Positions 8,743-15,704 of a DNA stretch of 64,000 nt are shown here, piece by piece. Position numbers and translations under genes: made by a program. A model generated the notes under the pieces. It had not been told where the DNA came from. It did not search any database and worked only from the letters and a program-made list of their open reading frames with translations. Origin of the DNA: Flavisolibacter longurius (GTDB lineage: Bacteria > Bacteroidota > Bacteroidia > Chitinophagales > Chitinophagaceae); assembly GCA_014163555.1 (NCBI GenBank), contig JACJGO010000014.1:78360-142359 (forward strand), read 5' to 3'. How positions within the stretch are numbered: position 1 is the stretch's first letter; every line of letters starts with the position of its first letter.

Positions 8743-9520
8743 TATTCAGTTGAAACAATTCAGATCACAACAGCGGCCGAAGAAGTCTTCTCTTGTTATT
8801 GGCCGCCGGGCCGTAAAAGAGGCGTTGAAAGGGGGGATGGCGCTGGAGCGCATTTACCTGCAAAACGACAGCGGCGGAAAAGAACTCACCGAAATAAGCC
8901 AACTGGCCGTGCAACAAAAGGTTCCTGTCAACAAGGTGCCTGCGGCCAAATTAAACAGTTTCAATGTTGGTGAGCATGAAGGCTGTGTGGCCATGCTCTC
9001 ACGGGTTCACTACCAGGATTTGCAGGAAGTAATTTCATTTGTGGTGGAAAAAGGCGAAACGCCTCTCTTCTTGATCCTGGATGGGATAACGGATATCCGC
9101 AACATTGGTGGTATTGCACGAACCGCGCTTTGTACAGGCGTGCAGGCGATTATCATCCCTGAAAAAGGTGTAGGCATGCTGAATGAAGATGCCATCCTGA
9201 CGTCTGCCGGAGCATTGGAAAAAATAGCTGTTTGCCGGGTGGGGAGTTTACTCAAAGCAGTGGATGAATTGCACCTGAATGGCATAAAGGTCCTGGCCAG
9301 TGAAATGACAGCACAAACATCTATTTTCAATATCGATTTTACCTTTCCTGCTGCCATTATCATGGGCAGTGAAGAAAAGGGCATTTATCCGGCTTTATTG
9401 AAAGCAAGTGATGAACGCTTCCAGATTCCGATGGCCAATGATTTTGAATCGCTGAATGTTTCTGTAGCCACTGGCATGATTCTCTATGAGGCCATGAAAC
9501 AACGGTTGTTTGCTAAATGA
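8720..9520 (+). CDS. rlmB: 23S rRNA 2'-O-ribose methyltransferase (TrmH/SpoU family, RlmB-like)
   Basis: A SPOUT methyltransferase acting on rRNA with S-adenosylmethionine. The N-terminal substrate-binding part reads VIGRRAVKEALKGG, as in RlmB. The catalytic domain has the three SPOUT motifs: DGITDIRNIGGIARTA (motif 1, with the catalytic Arg), IMGSEEKGI (motif 2) and IPMANDFESLNVSVATGMILYE (motif 3). The length of about 256-266 residues is normal. The start is unclear: TTG 8720 lies inside the toxin gene, while TTG 8750 lies just after it and looks equally good. The next gene starts six bases downstream, so they are probably one operon. Confidence 0.9.
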   Translation: MTGESKNNIQLKQFRSQQRPKKSSLVIGRRAVKEALKGGMALERIYLQNDSGGKELTEISQLAVQQKVPVNKVPAAKLNSFNVGEHEGCVAMLSRVHYQDLQEVISFVVEKGETPLFLILDGITDIRNIGGIARTALCTGVQAIIIPEKGVGMLNEDAILTSAGALEKIAVCRVGSLLKAVDELHLNGIKVLASEMTAQTSIFNIDFTFPAAIIMGSEEKGIYPALLKASDERFQIPMANDFESLNVSVATGMILYEAMKQRLFAK

Positions 9521-9526
9521 TTTTTC

Positions 9527-10390
9527 ATGAAGGAAAACAATTTCATCCAGGTAATTGAATGTCCCCGCGACGCCATACAAGGGTGGCCACACCTTATACC
9601 CACAGAAAAAAAGATTGCTTATCTCAATTCCTTATTGCAGGTAGGGTTTGATACGATTGATTTCGGGTCATTTGTCTCGCCAAAAACGATCCCGCAGATG
9701 GCTGATACCAAAGAGGTCATCAGGGGATTAAAGGTTTCGCAAACTAACTCAAAACTGCTGGCTATTGTTGCCAACGAACGAGGAGCAGAAGAGGCCGTAC
9801 ACTATGATGAAATTTCCTGCCTGGGTTTTCCATTTTCTATTTCGGAAACCTTTCAGCAGCGGAATACAAACAGTTCAATGGAAGAAAGTGTATGCCGTGT
9901 AGATGCGATCCAGGCACTCTGCGAACAGCAAAAGAAAACGCTTGTTGTCTACCTCAGTATGGGCTTTGGAAATCCTTACGGCGATCCGTACAACGAAGAA
10001 ATTTTATTGCTATGGGCAGAAAAAATGGTGGAAAAAGGTGTCAGCATTATTTCGCTGGCCGATACGGTTGGCCTGGCTACGCCAGAGCAAATTTCATTTG
10101 CCTTGCAAACACTGATCCCGCATTTTCCGCTTACAAGCTTTGGTGTTCATTTGCACTCCACACCCGACAACTGGAAGCCGAAACTGGAAGCGGCACTCAA
10201 TGCCGGATGTACCCGCATTGATGGAGCGCTGCTGGGGATCGGTGGTTGCCCTATGGCCGGTAATAGCCTGGTGGGAAACATGAATACGGAATGGATTGTT
10301 TCCTCTCTGCAGGAAAATAATAAAGCGATTCCCATCAACAGGGAAGCCTATAAAAAGAGCCTGCAACTGGCCAAAGAGATCTTCGTGTAA
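9527..10390 (+). CDS. Hydroxymethylglutaryl-CoA lyase-like enzyme
   Basis: The 287-residue TIM-barrel protein of the HMGL-like family would cleave HMG-CoA to acetyl-CoA and acetoacetate (leucine degradation). It carries the metal and catalytic residues: ECPRDAIQG (Arg-Asp pair at the N-terminus), VHLHSTPDN (two metal-binding His) and the signature GIGGCPMAGNSLVGN with the mobile-loop Cys. The usual GPRDGLQN has become CPRDAIQG, a mild departure. A related acyl-CoA lyase of the same family cannot be excluded. It follows the rRNA methyltransferase by six bases and precedes a GSCFA protein; none of these neighbours belongs to leucine catabolism. Confidence 0.82.
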   Translation: MKENNFIQVIECPRDAIQGWPHLIPTEKKIAYLNSLLQVGFDTIDFGSFVSPKTIPQMADTKEVIRGLKVSQTNSKLLAIVANERGAEEAVHYDEISCLGFPFSISETFQQRNTNSSMEESVCRVDAIQALCEQQKKTLVVYLSMGFGNPYGDPYNEEILLLWAEKMVEKGVSIISLADTVGLATPEQISFALQTLIPHFPLTSFGVHLHSTPDNWKPKLEAALNAGCTRIDGALLGIGGCPMAGNSLVGNMNTEWIVSSLQENNKAIPINREAYKKSLQLAKEIFV

Positions 10391-10413
10391 TTCTTGTAAA
10401 AATTCGTGTTTAA

Positions 10414-11412
10414 ATGAAGTTTCGATTTGAGTTCCCGATAAAAAAATTACCGCATCCCATCACGCACAAGCAAAAACTTATGCTGATGGGTTCCTGTTTT
10501 ACCGAAAATATCGGGGAGAAACTCGACCGGTTCAAGTTTACCACTCTACAGAATCCAAATGGCATTTTATTCAACCCGGTTAGTGTGGCTGAAGCGCTGA
10601 CAGATTATATTGAAAATAGAGTTTTTCATCAAGAAGATTTGTTTCATTACAACGAAGGCTGGCATAGCTGGAAACACCACAGCCGTTTCTCCGGCATTAA
10701 AGCAGAAGAGGCATTGGATAAGATCAATACCTCCACTTCAACGGCCCATCAATTTTTACAAGAAAGCGATTACCTTATAATCACCTTGGGGTCTTCATGG
10801 GTATATACACTAACAGAAAAAGCAACTAATGCAATTGTCAGTTCGGTAGCAGCCAACAATCACAAAGCACCAGCCGACTGGTTTTCCCGAAAGCTGCTGC
10901 AACCGGAAGATGTGCTTAGGGTATTGGATAATATAATTCACCGGCTGTTTCACTTTAACGCCAGACTCAAAATAATTTTTACCATCAGTCCTGTTCGGCA
11001 CCTGCGGGAGGGCGTGGTGGAAAACAATCGCAGCAAGGCTGGTTTGATCCAGGCCGTTCATCACCTCGTAGATAAATTTGAACGCCTGTTTTATTTCCCG
11101 GCATATGAACTTGTAATCGACGACTTGCGGGATTACCGGTTTTATGCTGAAGACCTTGTGCATCCCAACTATTTTGCCACGCAATATGTTTGGGAAAAAC
11201 TGGTAGATGCCTGCATGGATGAAAAGACAAAAAGCCTTATGGAAGAGATCCATACCATCAACCTGGCTTTCCAGCACCGGGCATTTAATCCTTCTTCATC
11301 GCAGCACAAGCAGTTTCTGAAAAAATCGTATGAGAAGACGTTTGCACTTCAACAGCAGGCACCGTTTTTAGACCTGCAAAGGGAGATATCATTTTTTCAG
11401 AATGGTATATAA
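10414..11412 (+). CDS. GSCFA domain protein
   Basis: 332 residues. The family's name motif is present as MLMGSCFTENIG (residues about 24-35), followed by NPNGILFNPVS, then LIITLGSSWVYT, FTISPVRHLREGV and a late EDLVHPNYFATQYVW. This order (GSCF, then GSSW, SPVRH and the DxxH-like HPN) resembles SGNH/GDSL-type hydrolases, with the Ser of GSCFTE and the His of VHPN as likely catalytic residues. The substrate is unknown; related proteins in other bacteria are acyl-esterases. It lies 23 bases after the HMG-CoA-lyase-like gene. Confidence 0.85.
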   Translation: MKFRFEFPIKKLPHPITHKQKLMLMGSCFTENIGEKLDRFKFTTLQNPNGILFNPVSVAEALTDYIENRVFHQEDLFHYNEGWHSWKHHSRFSGIKAEEALDKINTSTSTAHQFLQESDYLIITLGSSWVYTLTEKATNAIVSSVAANNHKAPADWFSRKLLQPEDVLRVLDNIIHRLFHFNARLKIIFTISPVRHLREGVVENNRSKAGLIQAVHHLVDKFERLFYFPAYELVIDDLRDYRFYAEDLVHPNYFATQYVWEKLVDACMDEKTKSLMEEIHTINLAFQHRAFNPSSSQHKQFLKKSYEKTFALQQQAPFLDLQREISFFQNGI

Positions 11413-11473
11413 TTAGTCAAAACAAATGATATGATTAATTTGAGCCGTGAATCAGGTTTTGACATTATACTTC

Positions 11474-12097
11474 TTAATGCATCCGGTCGCCGCGAGGTTG
11501 TAACGTTTGAATGACTTCAGCTTCATACACCAACCATTCCTGCCAGCGGCGGCGTACGTTTTCTTTATCGATATACTTTTCTGCCAGGTCGATAAAAAGT
11601 GTATAGTGGCCGGCCTCACTTTCCATAAAGCGGCGGTAGAATTTGCACAGGTACGTATCATCTAAACCTTCGCTGAGGCGCTTAAAGCGTTCGCAACTCC
11701 TGGCTTCAATCATGGCCATTAAAAGGAGCTGGTCTAGAAACCGGCCTTCTTCCGAACCACCTTTTTGACAAAATTGGATCAGTGCGTTCACATAATCATC
11801 GCGACGTTGTTTGCCGAGTTTCCAACCCCGCTTTTTCAATTCGGCCAATACGAGCCGGAAATGTCCCCATTCTTCTGTTACGATAGGAGCGAGGGCCGAT
11901 ACCAGTTCTTCTTTTTGATTGTACCGTTGAATGAGAGAAATGCAGGTTGTCGCTGCTTTTTGCTCGCAATAGGCATGATCGGTCAGAATTTCTTCCAGTG
12001 TCATTTGTGCCAGGTTTACCCACCGCGGATCGGTTGGCAATTGCAAACCAAGAATGGCTTTGGCATCACTAGACAGAGTAGAATCAAAATCGTTCAT
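11474..12097 (-). CDS. miaE: tRNA-(ms2io6A) hydroxylase, MiaE-like di-iron protein
   Basis: A 207-residue ferritin-like four-helix protein predicted to hydroxylate the prenyl group of modified A37 in tRNA, using a di-iron centre. The iron ligands are visible as two sets: Glu in YCEQKAATT with EEWGHFR, then Glu in MIEARSCERF with MESEAGHYTLF. The C-terminal KYIDKENVRRRWQEWLVYE is family-typical. It stands alone on the minus strand. A TAnnTTTG box (complement of 12102-12109) is only four bases before the ATG, which would make a nearly leaderless transcript. Confidence 0.88.
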   Translation of the reverse strand: MNDFDSTLSSDAKAILGLQLPTDPRWVNLAQMTLEEILTDHAYCEQKAATTCISLIQRYNQKEELVSALAPIVTEEWGHFRLVLAELKKRGWKLGKQRRDDYVNALIQFCQKGGSEEGRFLDQLLLMAMIEARSCERFKRLSEGLDDTYLCKFYRRFMESEAGHYTLFIDLAEKYIDKENVRRRWQEWLVYEAEVIQTLQPRGDRMH

Positions 12098-12101
12098 GCT
12101 G

Positions 12102-12109
12102 CAAAACTA
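12102..12109 (-). promoter_or_regulatory. -7 box (TAGTTTTG) directly before miaE
   Basis: On the complement TAGTTTTG fits TAnnTTTG and ends four bases from the ATG, so the transcript start would fall at or very near the start codon. Confidence 0.4.
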
Positions 12110-12231
12110 AAAGGGGATGCGGACGATTTCATAAGATGGTTAATACTAAGAAGGTTGAATTCATTCAACATTGGTCCAACAACAGCAACAAGCAGATTCT
12201 TTTTCACCAAAAAAACCATGCTATCTACGTT

Positions 12232-12239
12232 TATCTTTG
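12232..12239 (+). promoter_or_regulatory. -7 box (TATCTTTG) before the thiolase gene
   Basis: A perfect TAnnTTTG box 21 bases before the thiolase ATG, a spacing seen repeatedly in this window. Confidence 0.55.
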
Positions 12240-12260
12240 CCACGCTAAACAAATCGCTAT

Positions 12261-13439
12261 ATGAATAAATCCGTTTATATTGTTTCCGCAGTTCGTACCC
12301 CGATGGGTTCTTTTGGCGGTGCGCTGAAAGACGTTCCTGCCCCGCAATTGGGCGCTGTAGCCATCAAAGCGGCCTTGGAAAAAGCAGGGGTTTCCCCAAA
12401 TGACGTAGATGAAGTATTAATGGGTTGTGTCATCCAGTCCAACCTTGGCCAGGCGCCGGCCCGCCAGGCCGCCAAAGCAGCCGGGCTTCCCGATAAAGTT
12501 GTTTGCACCACAGTAAATAAAGTTTGCGCTAGCGGTATGAAAGCCATTATGCAGGGGGCACAAAGTATTTTGCTGGGTGATGCAGATGTTGTGGTAGCTG
12601 GTGGCATGGAAAACATGAGCGCTGTGCCTTTTTATGTTCCCAACCTGCGATGGGGGAACAAATACGGCGAAACGGCCCTAATAGATGGCTTACAGAAAGA
12701 CGGCCTGACAGATTGTTATTCCAATTTTGCTATGGGTTGTGCAGCCGATATCTGCGCCGCAGAAAATAAAATCAGCCGCGAAGAACAGGATGCGTTTGCC
12801 ATTGAAAGTTACCAGCGCAGCCAGGCTGCCTGGAACGAAGGCCGCTTTGCCGACGAAGTTGTTCCGGTAGTGATACCTTCCAAAAAGGGTGATGTAACTA
12901 TAGACAAAGACGAAGAGTCCTGGAATGTAAAATTTGATAAGATTGCTGACTTGAAACCGGCTTTTGGTAAGGAGGGAACGGTAACAGCCGCCAATGCCAG
13001 CACTATGAATGACGGCGCCGCGGCATTGGTGTTGATGAGCCAGGAAAAAGCGGAAAGTATGGGTATAAAACCAATTGCTGTTATTCGCGGTTATGCCGAT
13101 GCAGAACAGGAGCCAACCTGGTTTACAACCACACCCAGCGTGGCTGTTCCCTTGGCAGTGAAAAAAGCCGGTTTGCAAATGAGCGATGTGGATTATGTTG
13201 AATTGAACGAAGCGTTTAGCGTGGTTGGGATCATCAACTCAAAGAACATGAACCTGGATCCGGCTAAAGTGAATGTAAATGGGGGAGCGGTTTCACTGGG
13301 GCATCCCCTGGGATGCAGCGGCGCCAGAATCATTGTAACCCTGATCAACATATTAAAACAGAAAGATGGTAAAATAGGTGCGGCAGGTATCTGCAACGGC
13401 GGTGGCGGTGCCAGTGCCATGGTAATTGAAAGGGTTTAA
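12261..13439 (+). CDS. Acetyl-CoA C-acyltransferase (thiolase)
   Basis: 392 residues, full length for the family. The nucleophilic Cys is in TVNKVCASGMKA (near residue 88), and the active-site loops are ELNEAFSVV, GGAVSLGHPLGCSGARI and a terminal CNGGGGASAMVIE. The opening NKSVYIVSAVRTPMGSFGG is standard. It could be the biosynthetic acetoacetyl-CoA thiolase or a beta-oxidation thiolase. The sequence style fits an acetyl-CoA C-acetyltransferase, but the neighbours do not decide. It is transcribed alone, between a promoter box and a strong hairpin. Confidence 0.93.
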   Translation: MNKSVYIVSAVRTPMGSFGGALKDVPAPQLGAVAIKAALEKAGVSPNDVDEVLMGCVIQSNLGQAPARQAAKAAGLPDKVVCTTVNKVCASGMKAIMQGAQSILLGDADVVVAGGMENMSAVPFYVPNLRWGNKYGETALIDGLQKDGLTDCYSNFAMGCAADICAAENKISREEQDAFAIESYQRSQAAWNEGRFADEVVPVVIPSKKGDVTIDKDEESWNVKFDKIADLKPAFGKEGTVTAANASTMNDGAAALVLMSQEKAESMGIKPIAVIRGYADAEQEPTWFTTTPSVAVPLAVKKAGLQMSDVDYVELNEAFSVVGIINSKNMNLDPAKVNVNGGAVSLGHPLGCSGARIIVTLINILKQKDGKIGAAGICNGGGGASAMVIERV

Positions 13440-13449
13440 AAATTTTATT

Positions 13450-13490
13450 CCATAAAAAAAGGCTGCACAGGTTGCAGCCTTTTTTTATGG
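13450..13490. terminator. Long perfect hairpin after the thiolase gene
   Basis: An 18-bp perfect stem (13450-13467 with 13473-13490), five-base loop. It contains A7 on one arm and T7 on the other around a GGCTGCA core, so it can end transcription in both directions. Confidence 0.9.
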
Positions 13491-13503
13491 ATGGTTTGAT
13501 AAG

Positions 13504-13926
13504 ATGAATCAAGCCATTTATCTTGACCGGGTAATGTTTACTCTTTTTGGGAAAAATACAGATGCCGGACTTTTGATTCTTCGGGTGTTTTTAGGCATTC
13601 GCCTTCTTTACGGAGTTCAGGACAATATTCTGCATTGGCATCATATGAAAACTTTTGAAGCCTTCCTGGCTGACCACCAGTTTCCATTGCCATTGGTTTC
13701 CGCCATTGTTTCGGTTTATGCCCAGGCAATAGCAGGCGTCTTGTTTTTGATTGGCTGGCAGGTTCGCTGGGCCGCCCTGGTGATGGTTTTCAATTTTTTA
13801 GTTGCGTTGGTGATGGTTCACTGGAGACAAACATTTGAGCAGATGACCACTGTCCTATTTATGCTGGTATCCTCGCTTGTTCTCCTGGTTTCTGGCTGCG
13901 GAAACTATTCTCTTCAAAAAGATTGA
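13504..13926 (+). CDS. DoxX-like small membrane protein
   Basis: 140 residues with four hydrophobic segments (about residues 20-40, 62-82, 87-105 and 112-130). The pattern LLILRVFLGIRLLYGVQDN with a later PLPLVSAIVSVYAQAIAGVLFLIGWQVRWAA resembles DoxX family proteins, which sit in the inner membrane and are often linked to redox stress, though the role here is unknown. Its TGA stop abuts the stop of the convergent SemiSWEET gene (joint sequence TGATCA), with no terminator between them. Confidence 0.75.
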   Translation: MNQAIYLDRVMFTLFGKNTDAGLLILRVFLGIRLLYGVQDNILHWHHMKTFEAFLADHQFPLPLVSAIVSVYAQAIAGVLFLIGWQVRWAALVMVFNFLVALVMVHWRQTFEQMTTVLFMLVSSLVLLVSGCGNYSLQKD

Positions 13927-14202
13927 TCACCGGTTGTACTTTAATCGCAGAATAACCATGCAAATGTTTAGTAGCAATGAAAAAGTATTGGTGATGATGA
14001 TGGGAAGGTCCTTGCGTAAAATGCCATAAACAACCCAGGTTGCCACACCTGTCATTAAAACAAACAACATCAGTTTCGAAATATCCTCTGCCTTTTTTTC
14101 CCGAATAGTTTTGATCAATTGCGGTAAAAGTGACGAAGCCGTGCATATTCCCGCAAACAATCCAACCGCTTGTGTCCAATCCATGTTGATCTGTGTTTGC
14201 AA
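13927..14202 (-). CDS. SemiSWEET-type sugar transporter subunit
   Basis: 91 residues with three predicted membrane helices and a PQ-loop: AGICTASSLLPQLIKTIREKKAEDIS is the classic first helix and loop, with Pro-Gln at LLPQ, followed by GVATWVVYGI and NTFSLLLNICMVILRL. SemiSWEETs dimerise to move small sugars across the inner membrane; the sugar is unknown. The start could also be the second Met (14184). The gene converges on DoxX with adjacent stop codons. Confidence 0.88.
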   Translation of the reverse strand: MQTQINMDWTQAVGLFAGICTASSLLPQLIKTIREKKAEDISKLMLFVLMTGVATWVVYGILRKDLPIIITNTFSLLLNICMVILRLKYNR

Positions 14203-14322
14203 AGCCTTTGCCAGTAATTGATTCTTAGCTTTTGTTTTATCAATAATGATGGAACCTTTAAAAACCTTAACGCCTTCTACTGCAGGGCCTTTTCATTTTT
14301 AGGTAAATTGATGGTTGTCTGC

Positions 14323-14330
14323 TATTTTTG
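14323..14330 (+). promoter_or_regulatory. -7 box (TATTTTTG) before pdhB
   Basis: A perfect TAnnTTTG box 23 bases before the ATG at 14354. It lies downstream of the possible TTG start at 14315, which argues that 14354 is the true start. Confidence 0.5.
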
Positions 14331-14353
14331 CCCACCTTTCAATTGAAAAAAGA

Positions 14354-15340
14354 ATGAGACAAATCACTTTCCGGGAAGCCTTGCGTGAAGCCATGAGCGA
14401 AGAAATGCGCAGGGACGACAGAGTTTTTTTAATGGGTGAAGAAGTTGCCGAATACAATGGAGCGTATAAAGTAAGCCAGGGTATGCTGGCTGAATTTGGC
14501 CCGAAGCGGGTAATTGATACACCCATCGCCGAATTGGGTTTTGCGGCCATCGGTGTTGGTGCCGCGCAGAACGGTCTTCGTCCGGTGGTAGAATTCATGA
14601 CCTGGAACTTTGCCGTACTGGCGCTTGATCAGATCCTGAACACCGCTTCGAAAATGCTCGCCATGAGTGGCGGACAAATCACCTGTCCCATTGTTTTTCG
14701 GGGTCCCAACGGGTCGGCCGGACAATTGGGCGCACAACACTCCACTGCATTCGAAGCATTGTATGCAAACATTCCCGGGTTGAAAGTAGTATCGGTAAGT
14801 AATGGCTATGATGGAAAAGGACTGCTGAAGCAAGCCATCCGTTATGAAGAAGATCCGGTTATGTTCATGGAAAGTGAACTGATGTATGGTGAGAAATTCG
14901 AAGTGCCGGAGGAAGAATATTACATTCCACTCGGTAAGGCTGATGTGAAGAAAGAAGGAAAGGATGTGACCATTGTTTCTTTCAACAAAATGATGAAGGT
15001 AGCCCTTGGTGCTGCTGCGGAGTTGGAAAAAGAAGGCGTTAGCGCTGAGGTGATTGATTTGCGCACCATCCGCCCCTTGGATTGGATGACGGTACTGGAA
15101 AGTGTAAAAAAAACCAACCGCCTGGTGATCGTTGAAGAGCAGTGGCCGTTTGCTTCCGTTTCCTCCGAACTTGCTTATCGCATTCAAAAAGAAGGGTTTG
15201 ATTACTTGGATGCACCAATCCGTCGCATCACTGCAGCCGATGCTCCGCTTCACTATGCACCCAACCTGGTGGCGGCTGCTTTGCCTGATGTTCCCCGCAC
15301 CATTAAGCTCGTGCAAGAGGTGATGTATTTGAAAAAATGA
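14354..15340 (+). CDS. pdhB: Pyruvate dehydrogenase E1 component, beta subunit
   Basis: The product forms the heterotetrameric E1 with an alpha subunit encoded elsewhere and supplies part of the thiamine-diphosphate site. About 328 residues from MRQITFREALREAMSEEM; a longer frame from TTG 14315 adds 13 unlikely residues and spans the promoter box. Diagnostic pieces are FLMGEEVAEYNGAYKVSQG, DTPIAELGFAAIGVGAA, the FRGPNGSAGQLGAQHS loop and IDLRTIRPLDW. A branched-chain 2-oxoacid dehydrogenase beta subunit is the main alternative, but the MGEEVAEYNGAYK wording favours pyruvate. It stands alone with tandem terminators after it. Confidence 0.92.
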   Translation: MRQITFREALREAMSEEMRRDDRVFLMGEEVAEYNGAYKVSQGMLAEFGPKRVIDTPIAELGFAAIGVGAAQNGLRPVVEFMTWNFAVLALDQILNTASKMLAMSGGQITCPIVFRGPNGSAGQLGAQHSTAFEALYANIPGLKVVSVSNGYDGKGLLKQAIRYEEDPVMFMESELMYGEKFEVPEEEYYIPLGKADVKKEGKDVTIVSFNKMMKVALGAAAELEKEGVSAEVIDLRTIRPLDWMTVLESVKKTNRLVIVEEQWPFASVSSELAYRIQKEGFDYLDAPIRRITAADAPLHYAPNLVAAALPDVPRTIKLVQEVMYLKK

Positions 15341-15362
15341 TCATTATCAATTTGTAGATAGG

Positions 15363-15384
15363 ATACCCCAAATAGGGTATTTTT
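15363..15384 (+). terminator. First of two tandem terminators after pdhB
   Basis: ATACCC (15363-15368) pairs with GGGTAT (15375-15380), six-base loop, followed by four T. Confidence 0.65.
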
Positions 15385-15386
15385 CG

Positions 15387-15418
15387 GAAAAAGTTGTGTT
15401 GAAAAACACAACTTTTTC
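15387..15418. terminator. Second, stronger hairpin after pdhB
   Basis: A 14-bp perfect stem, 15387-15400 with 15405-15418, capped by a GAAA tetraloop, with A5 on one arm and T5 on the other. Confidence 0.85.
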
Positions 15419-15482
15419 ATTTTCAATACATAAGGAAAAAAATATTTTTTCAAAAATGTTAGGAATTGTGAAATAGGCAATG

Positions 15483-15551
15483 CATCTTTGTCTCGGTTTT
15501 TCATAGGATATTGGATTTTACACGAGGCTGGATTTCTATCCGGCCTTTTTT
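15483..15551 (+). repeat. Two-copy 69-bp element, copy 1: candidate small RNA unit ending in a terminator
   Basis: This segment recurs at 39665-39733 with 67 of 69 bases identical. It begins CATCTTTG, close to a -7 box, runs through CGGTTTTTCATAGGATATTG, and ends in the hairpin GGCTGGA-TTTCTA-TCCGGCC (15526-15545) followed by T6. No start-codon-led frame is present on the plus strand, so a short non-coding transcript of about 55-60 bases is the simplest reading. GTCTCG (15490-15495) can also pair with CGAGGC (15523-15528), which overlaps the terminator's 5' arm. It lies in a 364-base space between pdhB and the response regulator. The rest of that space shows only AT-rich sequence and the regulator's promoter box. 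Confidence 0.65.
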
Positions 15552-15679
15552 CTTTTACAGGTTTACCATTAGCTCATTTAATCTTCTGATTATTTCTCCT
15601 AAGTATTTTCCAGTACACTTCATTTTTTATCTTTCCGAATTTTACCCGACAGCTTACAGCATTGTACCGTTGCGTACAC

Positions 15680-15687
15680 TACATTTG
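15680..15687 (+). promoter_or_regulatory. -7 box (TACATTTG) before the response regulator
   Basis: TACATTTG fits TAnnTTTG and lies 17 bases before the ATG at 15705. A CATTGTACC segment 15 bases upstream is a weak -33 candidate. Confidence 0.5.
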
Positions 15688-15704
15688 CCCTCTTAAATTA
15701 AAGC

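Noticed and set aside
14429..15316. A 295-codon open frame on the minus strand opposite pdhB
   Set aside because: It lies wholly inside a strongly supported gene, its translation has no recognisable domain and is rich in residues expected from complementing pdhB codons.
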